Source of the DNA: Rhodospirillales bacterium
GTDB taxonomy: Bacteria > Pseudomonadota > Alphaproteobacteria > ATCC43930 > CGMCC-115725
Assembly: GCA_028288725.1 (NCBI GenBank)
Contig: JAQGIC010000031.1
Span: forward strand, 1-57,769
Length of the DNA: 57,769 nt
Direction: 5' to 3'
Position 1 is the stretch's first letter. Each line of letters opens with the position of its first letter. Positions 1 to 6,104 of this stretch are shown piece after piece. The notes beneath the pieces were generated by a model, which worked only from the letters and a program-made list of their open reading frames with translations, did no database searches and had not been told where the DNA came from. The position numbers were made by a program, and so were the translations under genes.

Positions 1-518
1 TCGTGGGACCCGAAGGACGGGTCTACAGCTTCGTGCCGGCCGAAGTCGCCCACTTCAAGAACGATCCGGTCGGCCGCATGCGGACGCTTGCGAAGGAGCC
101 GGGCCGAGAGAACGTCGAAGCCGTCTCGGCGGAGCTCGTGGCGATGCCGGAGGCCACGCAGCCCGCGGATGTCCTGTGGCTGCACCTGTTCTACCACGAT
201 CTCCACACCGCGCTGATCCAGGACAAGGGCGCGACGGCGGCCGACTTCAATCGAGCCGTCTACGAGCGGCTTAAGCCGGGTGGGGCCTACGTCATCGTCG
301 ACCACGCCGCCGCCGCTGGGTCGGGCACGAGCGACACCCAGTCGCTGCATCGGATCGATCCCGCGTCCGTCCGCGAGGAGGTCGAGGCGGCCGGCTTCGT
401 GCTGGACGCGGTAAGCACCATGCTCGCGAACACGGACGATCCGCACTCGATCAAGGTGTTCGATCCCTCGATCAAGGGCGAGACCGATCGCTTTGCCTAT
501 CGGTTCGTGAAGCCCTGA
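1..518 (+). CDS. Class I SAM-dependent methyltransferase, 5' end cut by window
   Basis: The reading frame enters from outside the window, so the N-terminus with the main SAM-binding glycine motif is missing. The visible part is the C-terminal ~170 residues. It keeps the methyltransferase core pattern: a strand ending in DVLWLHLFYHD, then the YERLKPGGAYVIVDH strand-turn that follows motif III in Rossmann-type methyltransferases, and a conserved C-terminal IKVFDP...FAYRFVKP tail. This matches the COG4798-type predicted methyltransferases of proteobacteria, many of which carry signal peptides; whether this one does cannot be seen. The substrate is unknown. It stops at TGA 516-518, immediately before a run of gene fragments, so it is the last intact gene on this side of the scar region. 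Confidence 0.8.
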   Translation, partial: VGPEGRVYSFVPAEVAHFKNDPVGRMRTLAKEPGRENVEAVSAELVAMPEATQPADVLWLHLFYHDLHTALIQDKGATAADFNRAVYERLKPGGAYVIVDHAAAAGSGTSDTQSLHRIDPASVREEVEAAGFVLDAVSTMLANTDDPHSIKVFDPSIKGETDRFAYRFVKP

Positions 519-584
519 CAGGTCCCGGCGCCGACTTCATATCGGCCTCCCCAATCCTTGCCGACTTCATCGTCATGATGTGGG

Positions 585-853
585 CTCGACCGGCTTCTCA
601 CTCTGGTCGGCGCGGGGTGGGGTATTTTGCTCGCGCTGGAAGGCGCGACCGGAGCAGTCTATCCGAGTATCACCTTTCGCGAGGTGCATGACGCCGAAGG
701 CCCGACGCGCCTGAATTTTCGTGCCTACTCGCGCCAAGCGAATTGCACCCCTCCCTGCGTCCTTTCCTCAACATGCTTCGCGAGCGTTGGATCTCGCGGC
801 TGAGCCCGATCCGGCCTGAGCAGAGCACCTACGCTCCGGTACGCTGCATTTAG
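585..853 (+). pseudogene. C-terminal fragment of a LysR-type regulator, frameshifted
   Basis: Read from 585, the frame gives LDRLLTLVGAGWG followed by LEGATGAVYPSITFREV and GPTRLNFRAYSRQ. This is the typical end of a LysR co-inducer-binding domain. The match breaks near 745-757 and resumes one frame over as PFLNMLRERW, running to TAG 851-853. A single lost C in the run around 750-755 would restore one continuous frame. No HTH or N-terminal domain is present; the sequence before 585 belongs to the spacer after the methyltransferase gene. It is a relic, not a functional gene. The LysR assignment rests on motif resemblance only. Confidence 0.7.
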
Positions 854-1064
854 CTGCGAGGGCGGGATTTGGACTTACCGGAGCCCCGCTGACCCGCCAC
901 CGGTACAGGGCTCAGTATTTACAGCCCGTCAGCTCGACAGCGCAGCATCCGCGAACTTCCGTCCGGAAGCATAGAATGCGCTCAGAACAAGACCGCATAG
1001 GCCAAATCTAAGCAAAAACGGCCCCGAAGAGTCGTTTTTATCTGCTTGATTACCTAGGAAAATT
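854..1064. other. Gap with no recognisable gene
   Basis: About 210 bases with stops in all frames. A short minus-strand stretch rich in hydrophobic codons (around 940-1010) could be another gene relic, but I recognise no family. Composition is more mixed than in the flanking genes, as expected of decayed DNA. Confidence 0.5.
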
Positions 1065-1095
1065 TGGAACGGGCGGAAGGATTCGAATCCTCGCC
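1065..1095 (-). other. tRNA-Gly(GCC)-like 3' end, probable attachment-site relic
   Basis: Read on the minus strand, this 31-base stretch has a T-arm core (GATTCGAATCC), a GCCCG acceptor half and a terminal CCA. Against the usual bacterial tRNA-Gly(GCC) 3' end I count about five differences by eye. The T-stem has a mismatch, and no D-arm, anticodon arm or 5' acceptor half can be found beyond 1095, so it is not a working tRNA. Such 3'-end copies are what integrative elements leave at their distal junction. It lies 25 bases from the end of a recombinase fragment, which fits that reading. Confidence 0.5.
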
Positions 1096-1120
1096 CCAAT
1101 ATTTGGAGGGGTTCGTTTGT

Positions 1121-1345
1121 TTATGCTGCGGCACGAAACAGCCGGTCTCCAATTTGTCGCAAGTCATGATGGTTGCGGGTCCCCGCAACCAACGATTCCT
1201 GCGAAAGCAACTCAGGCCCGACAGTCGAAAGACTGTCGGGCTTTTGCTTGTCCGACGACGCGATCGCCAGAATCCCGGCGAGATCGCCGCGCAGGTCGAC
1301 CAGCAACTCTCCCGCCGCCGGCGTCAGCACGATCTCGCTCCCTAA
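1121..1345 (-). pseudogene. C-terminal remnant of a site-specific recombinase
   Basis: The minus-strand frame reads EIVLTPAAGELLVDLRGDLAGILAIA and then SLVAGTRNHHDLRQI, ending at TAA (plus 1121-1123). This resembles the tail of the large serine recombinases found in alphaproteobacterial islands, where an LRGDLAGIL-type stretch precedes a short VAG-rich C-terminus. All catalytic regions are missing. The fragment begins exactly where the IS1380-like element starts (1346), so that insertion, or a rearrangement with it, cut the gene. Family assignment is from memory of similar tails and is moderate. Confidence 0.5.
1216..1245 (+). terminator. Rho-independent terminator-like hairpin
   Basis: A perfect 11-bp stem GCCCGACAGTC (1216-1226) pairs with 1231-1241 around a GAAA tetraloop and is followed by TTTT at 1242-1245. 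The U-tract lies on the plus side. The hairpin falls inside the minus-strand recombinase remnant, so it may be a feature of the lost element, not of any gene now present. Confidence 0.7.
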
Positions 1346-1671
1346 CTAGCCCGGATTTCTCACCGAGCGTCGGGCTGGGACGTCTGTGAGGCTGGCCGAA
1401 CACGCGCTGGCCGACCAGCATGCGGACCTCGTGTTCGGTCAGGACCAGCGAACGCGCATCGCGGAAGCAGGACGCGAACCGATCGACCAGCCGGTCGCCC
1501 GATCCGTGGCGCCCAGCAGCAGCGCGCCGGTATCCGACGCGATCGCGCCACCGTCGAACGAGGCGACCACCGGGCGTCCTGCGACGCGTGCAAGTCCAAA
1601 CAGATCCGGGCTCCACTCTGTCGGCATCGTGGACCTCGATGCACCTACCCTCTGTGAGAGATCCGGACTAG
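1346..1671. mobile_element. Internally deleted IS1380-type element with both ends
   Basis: CTAGCCCGGATTTCTCAC at 1346-1363 is an inverted copy (16 of 18 positions) of GTGAGAGATCCGGACTAG at 1654-1671. The sequence between them encodes the N-terminus of an IS1380-family transposase. If the shared ACTAG (1345-1349 and 1667-1671) is read as a 5-bp target duplication, the repeats shorten to about 13 bp, CCGGAT(T/C)TCTCAC. Full IS1380-family elements are about 1.6-1.7 kb, so about 1.3 kb is missing. The result is a MITE-like, non-autonomous derivative. Confidence 0.65.
1393..1627 (-). pseudogene. N-terminal fragment of an IS1380-family transposase, frameshifted
   Basis: From an ATG at 1627 (minus) the frame reads PDLFGLARVAGRPVVASFDG and GALLLGATDRAT, a typical IS1380 transposase start. 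After a frameshift near 1485-1500 it continues as RLVDRFASCFRDARSL, LTEHEVRMLVGQRVFG, and then diverges near 1393. About 75 codons of a usual ~430-450 remain, and the downstream catalytic region is gone. It lies inside the terminal repeats at 1346-1671. Confidence 0.7.
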
Positions 1672-1882
1672 GAAAAGGTCTCCGGTCTCGGCCGGATAAA
1701 TGTCGGGTCAGGTCAGCCGCGCTAGATTGGGCACGTGCCCCCAGATGCGCAATGGACGCTCGCCGGAGCAGGTCTGCAGGATCGATCTCCCAGAAGAATT
1801 TGCCTCCCCCGCCGCAGCCCGGGAACGAAACCCCACCGCTAAGGTTTAGGGCCTTTGTCGCGGGAAAACGGGGAAGCCATCA
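1672..1882. other. Spacer before microprotein operon, no gene seen
   Basis: About 210 bases between the IS relic and the microprotein start. Reading frames on both strands are open for stretches but match no family I know. The promoter for the 1883-2780 pair should lie here, but I see no convincing -35/-10 pair. GGGAAG at about 1871-1876 is a possible weak ribosome-binding site for the microprotein. Confidence 0.4.
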
Positions 1883-1957
1883 ATGAATGGGATCATCTAC
1901 CTAGTCGGCCTCGTGGTCGTCGTAATGTTCATCCTTTCCTTTTTAGGGCTGCGATAG
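1883..1957 (+). CDS. 24-residue single-span membrane microprotein
   Basis: ATG 1883 to TAG 1955-1957 encodes 24 residues: MNGIIYLVGL, a run of valines, then a hydrophobic stretch ending SFLGLR. Nearly the whole peptide is one predicted transmembrane helix with a C-terminal arginine. Very similar micro-ORFs of this length, with the I-I-Y-L-V-G start and F-G-L-R end, are common in Rhizobiales and related alphaproteobacteria, often just before PhnA-like membrane genes. Here the next start codon is one base after the stop, so the two are co-transcribed and probably translationally coupled. The function is unknown; a partner or assembly factor for the next protein is inferred from linkage only. 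Confidence 0.75.
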   Translation: MNGIIYLVGLVVVVMFILSFLGLR

Positions 1958-1958
1958 G

Positions 1959-2780
1959 ATGGCGTCGCCGATCGTTGCTCCGTCTGTTGAAACGCGGACG
2001 TCCGTTGACTGGCGCGCTGTGATTGCGGGCGCCATTCTCGCCGTGGGCGTATCGACAACGCTGCTGGCGTTCGCGTCCGGCATCGGTCTGTCGACGGCAT
2101 CCGCTGCGCCGACATGGCGGGATTCGTCGCCGACGCTATGGATTATCTCGGGGCTCTATCTGGTTTTCACGGCACTTTGCAGTTTCGGCTGCGGCGGATA
2201 CGTCACCGGCCGACTGCGCGTCGCGAGCGATGCCGCCTCCGGGCCCGAAAGCAGCTTCCGGGATGGCATCCATGGAATCTTGAGCTGGGGTCTGGCCGTG
2301 TTCTTGACGGCTTTTCTCGCCCTGGGCGGCGCTGCAATCGTAAACCGCTCCAGCGAGAAACCGGCCAGCGGATCTGCGACGGCCGAGTCCGTTATTGCGT
2401 CCGAACTGGATGAGCTGTTCCGTGGCGCCAAATCCCAGACGGCGGACCGGCGGAGCGAGGTTGCGCGGGTTCTCTTGAAAAGCTCGAGCCACAACGGCGT
2501 TCCCGATCCGGATCGAACCTATCTGGCAGGATTGATCAGCAGTGAAACCGGGCTCTCAGTGCCGAACGCCGCAAACCGGGTTGAGGATGTCATCGGCAAA
2601 GCGGCGGAAGCCCTACGCCACGCGCGCCAAGCCTTGGTTATGCAGGCGTTTCTGCTCGGTGCGGCGCTCATCCTCGGTGCGGCCGTGGCATGGTTCGCCG
2701 CGGTCGAGGGTGGCGAGGAACGCGAACAGGGGATTGTTCCCCGCTGGGGCACGTCCACCAGAAACCCCGTCCGACGCTAA
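1959..2780 (+). CDS. PhnA-like polytopic membrane protein, function unknown
   Basis: 273 residues. Hydrophobic segments lie at roughly residues 20-43, 60-82, 105-128 and 225-248, with a soluble loop of about 95 residues between the third and fourth, and a short basic C-terminus. The first segment (VIAGAILAVGVSTTLLAFASGIGL) and the glycine-rich GCGGYVTGRL after the second are typical of the alphaproteobacterial proteins often labelled PhnA-like; they have no shown link to phosphonate metabolism. It starts one base after the microprotein stop and ends 119 bases before a strong terminator, so the pair forms a two-gene operon. The role is unknown; stress-related envelope function is sometimes supposed for the family. 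Confidence 0.7.
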   Translation: MASPIVAPSVETRTSVDWRAVIAGAILAVGVSTTLLAFASGIGLSTASAAPTWRDSSPTLWIISGLYLVFTALCSFGCGGYVTGRLRVASDAASGPESSFRDGIHGILSWGLAVFLTAFLALGGAAIVNRSSEKPASGSATAESVIASELDELFRGAKSQTADRRSEVARVLLKSSSHNGVPDPDRTYLAGLISSETGLSVPNAANRVEDVIGKAAEALRHARQALVMQAFLLGAALILGAAVAWFAAVEGGEEREQGIVPRWGTSTRNPVRR

Positions 2781-2898
2781 GCGGCCTGCCCGGTTGCGGA
2801 TTACCCGATCCGCGGGCAATACGGTCGATGCATGCGTTGAAGCCACGATGGTCGGCTTGGCAAGGCTGGCGAAGTGACGGCCCTCTCCCGGACCGGTG

Positions 2899-2932
2899 AG
2901 CCCTTGAAAGCTGACAGCTTTCAAGGGCTTTC
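2899..2932 (+). terminator. Strong intrinsic terminator after PhnA-like gene
   Basis: A perfect 14-bp stem, AGCCCTTGAAAGCT (2899-2912), pairs with 2916-2929 around a GAC loop, followed by TTTCT. It ends the 1883-2780 transcript before the MarR-type gene. Confidence 0.85.
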
Positions 2933-3053
2933 TGGTGTCCATGGCAAGCTTTAACCCCGTTGTAACGTCTCAGGCTCTACCGTTTCGCACTCACTACTGA
3001 GTAGGGCTTTGCATCGGAAGCCCTTGGATGTTCACGATTGTACGGTCTCACAG

Positions 3054-3545
3054 ATGAACTATATCGCGGACGAAAACCCGGGGGAGAGCGATGCTGCGCT
3101 CTATCTTGAAATGCCGCGCATGCTTGAGCGCCTGCATCGGGACTTTATGGATATTCTGCAGGTGCAGCTGCAGAAGTGCGGCATCGACGATCTTCTGCCC
3201 GTCCATGTCTTCATGCTGCTGGATATCGACGGTGATGGGGTCAGTCTGACGCAACTGATAGCCCGCGGTCGCTACCAACGCTCGAACGCGTTCAACCATA
3301 TCCGCAAACTGACGGAGCAGGGATATGTCGAGCAGTCGCGTTCGAGTCACGATCGTCGTGCCATCCGACTGACCCTTACGCCCAAGGCGATCGAACTCCG
3401 CGCGCTGCTGCGCGAGAATCTACAGGCCTTGGATGCTCATTTCCATCCGACCGAAGCGGACCGGTCGGACGCGCGGGACCTCCTGGAAGCCATGGGACGC
3501 CTTGAACGGCGCTGGGGCAGCTACTTGCGCTACGGAATACGCTAA
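3054..3545 (+). CDS. MarR-family regulator, LdtR-like
   Basis: 163 residues from ATG 3054; an upstream in-frame TTG at 3009 exists, but its extra 15 residues look non-family. An N-terminal helix (LEMPRMLERLHRDFMDILQ) leads into a winged-helix domain. The recognition region is LTQLIARGRYQRSNAFNHIRKLTEQGYVEQ, followed by the MarR wing signature SSHDRRAIRLTLT. The arrangement and the RGRYQRSNAF helix resemble LdtR-type regulators of alphaproteobacteria, which control L,D-transpeptidase and cell-wall genes, but the target here is unknown. It stands alone: a terminator precedes it and an AT-rich gap follows it, ahead of the pilin gene. No convincing Shine-Dalgarno decides between ATG 3054 and ATG 3099. 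Confidence 0.75.
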   Translation: MNYIADENPGESDAALYLEMPRMLERLHRDFMDILQVQLQKCGIDDLLPVHVFMLLDIDGDGVSLTQLIARGRYQRSNAFNHIRKLTEQGYVEQSRSSHDRRAIRLTLTPKAIELRALLRENLQALDAHFHPTEADRSDARDLLEAMGRLERRWGSYLRYGIR

Positions 3546-3737
3546 ATGGAAAAGCATGCATCCGAAGGTTGAAGAAAACAAAAAACATAAAAATCTCTCT
3601 ATTAATGAACAAAATAGAGATTAAGAGTAGTTTGTATTATATTCTATCAAATACCATCTGATTTATATTGCCAGCAGAAGACTTCTACACAATCTTGTCT
3701 TCGGTAGTTGGTCTATATCCATCTTAGGAGAATTCAG
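3546..3737 (+). promoter_or_regulatory. AT-rich leader upstream of flp
   Basis: This gap is strikingly AT-rich compared with its surroundings and must hold the promoter of the Tad operon. An inverted repeat pairs AATCTCTCTATT (3592-3603) with AATAGAGATT (3613-3622); it could be the end of the regulator transcript or an operator. AGGAG at 3726-3730 is a clear ribosome-binding site that fixes the pilin start at 3738. I did not assign -35/-10 boxes because several AT-rich candidates overlap. Confidence 0.5.
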
Positions 3738-3899
3738 ATGCGTGCTCTCATCAATCGTTTCTTGCGCGACGAGTCCGGCGTTACGGCGATCGAATATGGC
3801 CTCATCGCCAGCCTCGTCGGTGTCGCGGCCATCGTCGGCATGACGTCCATCGGCACCGCGCTGCAAACGAAGTTCGCCGCGATCGCCACCAGCCTCTAA
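3738..3899 (+). CDS. flp: Flp-family type IVb major pilin
   Basis: 53 residues from ATG 3738, seven bases after AGGAG (an upstream in-frame start is ignored). A 14-residue charged leader ends in DESG, then VTAIEYGLIASL follows. This is the Flp cleavage site G14/V15 with the conserved glutamate five residues in (E19) and the E-Y pair. The rest is one hydrophobic alpha-helix ending in AAIATSL. The protein is processed by the CpaA peptidase encoded downstream and assembles into the Tad pilus, used for surface attachment. As the first gene of the operon with its own leader and a following stem-loop, it is probably the most abundant product. Confidence 0.95.
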   Translation: MRALINRFLRDESGVTAIEYGLIASLVGVAAIVGMTSIGTALQTKFAAIATSL

Positions 3900-3917
3900 T
3901 CCGGATGTTCCCCAACG

Positions 3918-3944
3918 CCGGAGCGACGTCCCAAGTCGCTCCGG
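3918..3944 (+). terminator. Stem-loop behind flp, possible partial terminator or stabiliser
   Basis: A perfect 10-bp stem, CCGGAGCGAC (3918-3927), pairs with 3935-3944 around a 7-base loop. No U-tract follows, so full termination is unlikely. Placed between a major pilin gene and low-abundance assembly genes, it could protect the flp 3' end or reduce read-through. Confidence 0.55.
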
Positions 3945-4006
3945 TGATCTCTTGGCCGTCGACATCAGTATTCGGCTGTTCGCCCAAAGCGCGGGAGCTT
4001 GTCATC

Positions 4007-4693
4007 ATGTCCGCCATCGAACTCGCGCCGCAGGCAGCTTCGCCCCGAATGGAATCGGCCGGGATCCGTCGCCTTGCGACGGCGTTCGGGCTCGCCGTCC
4101 TGGCGGTTCCCGGCATCGCCTCGATCCACTCCCATATCGGTGCGCTCGACGGGATGGACGCCGCCCGGTTCGTCGATCTCCTCGGACATGTCATGGCGGT
4201 TCTGTTTCTGTTTGCCGCCGCGTCCTGCACGGTGCTCAGTCTGGCGCCGCGCCATCGGACCCGCGGCTGGCGGGCCACGGCCAGCGCGTTGTGCGGCAGC
4301 TTTTTTTTGATCAGCTTCAATTTTCTGCCGCGGATCGAGCTCTCGGGCGCGACCGGCATGCTGTCTTCCGGCCTGATCGTCGGCGGCTATCTGGCCGCGC
4401 TCGTGACCATCGCCCGGCTGGGCCGGTCCTTCAGCATTCTTCCCGGAGCACGGCGCCTCGTCACCGACGGGCCCTACGCGCTCGTTCGGCATCCGCTCTA
4501 CTTCGCTGAGGAACTGGCGGCCTTCGGTCTGTTTCTGCATTACCAGAGCCTCGAGGCCGGGCTGATCCTTGCCCTGCATCTCCTGTTTCAACTGGACCGC
4601 ATGCGCCAGGAAGAAGCGGTGCTGCGGGCTGCGTTCCCCAACTACGCGACCTATGCGGCCCGAACCAAGCGCCTGCTTCCCGGTATCTTTTGA
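4007..4693 (+). CDS. ICMT/PEMT-type integral membrane methyltransferase inside the Tad operon
   Basis: 228 residues from ATG 4007, preceded by GGAG at 3993-3996. About five hydrophobic segments lead to the conserved C-terminal signature of the isoprenylcysteine-carboxylmethyltransferase/phospholipid-methyltransferase family: RLVTDGPYALVRHPLYFAEE, then QEEAVLRAAFPNYATYAARTKRLLPGIF. The GPY..VRHP.Y motif and the EE...F..Y..Y..RTKR stretch form the SAM and substrate pocket in this family. Bacterial members act on various small or lipid-linked substrates. Its place between flp and cpaA, with its stop overlapping the possible TTG start of cpaA, is unusual and suggests a pilus-related substrate, but nothing in the sequence proves it. 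Confidence 0.8.
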   Translation: MSAIELAPQAASPRMESAGIRRLATAFGLAVLAVPGIASIHSHIGALDGMDAARFVDLLGHVMAVLFLFAAASCTVLSLAPRHRTRGWRATASALCGSFFLISFNFLPRIELSGATGMLSSGLIVGGYLAALVTIARLGRSFSILPGARRLVTDGPYALVRHPLYFAEELAAFGLFLHYQSLEAGLILALHLLFQLDRMRQEEAVLRAAFPNYATYAARTKRLLPGIF

Positions 4694-4701
4694 ACCAGAC
4701 C

Positions 4702-5202
4702 ATGATCTCGATCCCGGTCGCCGCCCTCGGCCTTTTCGCCGCCATTGCGCTGGTCGCCGCCTGGAGTGATCTGCGGCGGCTGGAGATCCCGAACCGATTG
4801 CCGCTGCTGATCGCCGGCCTCTACCCCGTCTACGCGGCGAGCGCGCCGGTGCCGGTCGACGCGCTCGGCGGTGCCGCCGTTGCCGCAGCCCTCCTGATCG
4901 GCGGCTTCGGGTTGTTCGCGCGCGGTCTGGTCGGGGCCGGGGACGTCAAATTGATGGCCGCGGGCGGTCTCTGGGCCGGGCTCGATCTCGGAGCGGAATT
5001 CGTCGTGCTGACCACCCTCGTGGGCGGGCTGATCGCGCTCGGGCTGCTGACCCCGTGGGGCGATATCGCCATCGCGCGGATCCGGGTCGCGGGGCTCGAT
5101 GTGCCGAGCGACGGCCGCGTGCGCCAGCGCCCCATGCCATATGGCGTCGCGATCGCGCTCGCCCTGCTCGTCGTTGCCGCGCAGCGTCTTGGCCAAGCCT
5201 AG
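4702..5202 (+). CDS. cpaA: Prepilin peptidase CpaA/TadV (A24 family)
   Basis: 166 residues from ATG 4702; a TTG at 4690 overlapping the upstream stop is an alternative start adding four residues. The two catalytic aspartates of A24 peptidases are present: D23 in WSDLRRLEIPN and D81 in GAGDVKL (the GxGD motif). Several transmembrane segments surround them. It lacks the N-terminal methylase domain of PilD-type enzymes, as usual for CpaA. It removes the leader of Flp and of the TadE/TadG pseudopilins at the inner membrane. The stop codon (TAG 5200-5202) overlaps the ribosome-binding site of cpaB, so the two are tightly coupled. Confidence 0.9.
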   Translation: MISIPVAALGLFAAIALVAAWSDLRRLEIPNRLPLLIAGLYPVYAASAPVPVDALGGAAVAAALLIGGFGLFARGLVGAGDVKLMAAGGLWAGLDLGAEFVVLTTLVGGLIALGLLTPWGDIAIARIRVAGLDVPSDGRVRQRPMPYGVAIALALLVVAAQRLGQA

Positions 5203-5206
5203 GAGG
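5201..5206 (+). promoter_or_regulatory. Ribosome-binding site that sets the cpaB start
   Basis: AGGAGG at 5201-5206 lies only one base from ATG 5208 but seven bases from ATG 5214, so 5214 is the likely start of cpaB. The site overlaps the cpaA stop codon. Confidence 0.75.
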
Positions 5207-5213
5207 CATGCCC

Positions 5214-6104
5214 ATGGTCCGCGCAAAGCCGCTCATGTTTCTCGTTTTCGCGTCGTTTCTGGCGCTCGGAACGGGGCTGTTCGTGCGGAACTGGGTCACG
5301 TCCGAGCGCGGCGCGCTCGTCGTCGCACCCGCGCCACCGGCCGTGCAGCCGGCCGTGCGGGTGCTGGTCGCCCGGGACGCGCTGCCGGCCGGCCATATCC
5401 TGAAGCCCCAGGATCTTGGCTGGCAGGCATGGCCCGACCTGCCCTCGAACGCGCCCTACGTCATGAACGGGACGAAGCAGCCGGAGGCGTTCGCGGGTGC
5501 CGTGGTTCGCCTGCCGATGCTGGCCGGAGAGCCGGTGACCGCCGATCGATTGATCGAACCCGGCGATCGCGGCTTTCTGGCCGCCGTCCTGCCCTCGAAC
5601 ATGCGTGCGGCATCGGTCGCGGTCACCGCGACCTCGGGTGTCTCGGGGTTCGTGCTGCCGGGCGATCGGGTCGACGTGGTGCTGACCCATGTGTTCGCGC
5701 CGCAGGGTTCCAAGACGGAGGGCACTCCCGGAACCGCCGCCCCCGATCACCGCGCGGCGGAAACCGTGCTGCGCGACCTTCGCGTTCTCGCCGTCGACCA
5801 GAAGCTGGAGTCGAAGGCGGGTGAGGCCTTCGTCGCCCATACCGCGACGCTGGAAGTAACGGAAAAGCAAAGCGAGGCGCTCGCGCTGGCGGCGGAGATG
5901 GGCAAGCTGTCGCTCAGCCTGCGCAGCCTGGCGAGCGATGACGCGGCAGTCGATGGCGCGCCCGATGCCCGGAGCGCAACGCTCGACAGCCAGGTCAGCG
6001 CGTTTCTTCCCCCTCTTGTTCGGACGCACGCCGACGAGGGGGTTCGCGTCTCGGTCCTTCATGCCGGCAAAGCCGACGACATGACCTTGAAAAGGGGTAA
6101 ATGA
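5214..6104 (+). CDS. cpaB: Flp pilus assembly protein CpaB/RcpC
   Basis: 296 residues. One N-terminal membrane anchor (about residues 6-22, FLVFASFLALGTGLFV) is followed by a SAF-type domain (VRVLVARDALPAGHILKPQDLGWQAWP) and the RcpC core (GFLAAVLPSNMRAASVAV, VLPGDRVDVVLTH). CpaB is a periplasmic/inner-membrane protein that helps assemble and position the Tad secretin. It sits between cpaA and cpaC, as in Caulobacter, and its stop overlaps the cpaC start (ATGA at 6101-6104). Confidence 0.9.
   Translation: MVRAKPLMFLVFASFLALGTGLFVRNWVTSERGALVVAPAPPAVQPAVRVLVARDALPAGHILKPQDLGWQAWPDLPSNAPYVMNGTKQPEAFAGAVVRLPMLAGEPVTADRLIEPGDRGFLAAVLPSNMRAASVAVTATSGVSGFVLPGDRVDVVLTHVFAPQGSKTEGTPGTAAPDHRAAETVLRDLRVLAVDQKLESKAGEAFVAHTATLEVTEKQSEALALAAEMGKLSLSLRSLASDDAAVDGAPDARSATLDSQVSAFLPPLVRTHADEGVRVSVLHAGKADDMTLKRGK

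Noticed and set aside
1064..1345. 93-codon plus-strand frame starting at the tRNA-like fragment
   Set aside because: Its start reads through the T-arm palindrome and then antisense to the recombinase remnant; the residues match the spurious peptides often made from tRNA ends.
4690..4701. TTG 4690 as the cpaA start
   Set aside because: It overlaps the upstream stop and is possible, but ATG 4702 gives the usual ~22 residues before the first catalytic aspartate; left as the alternative.
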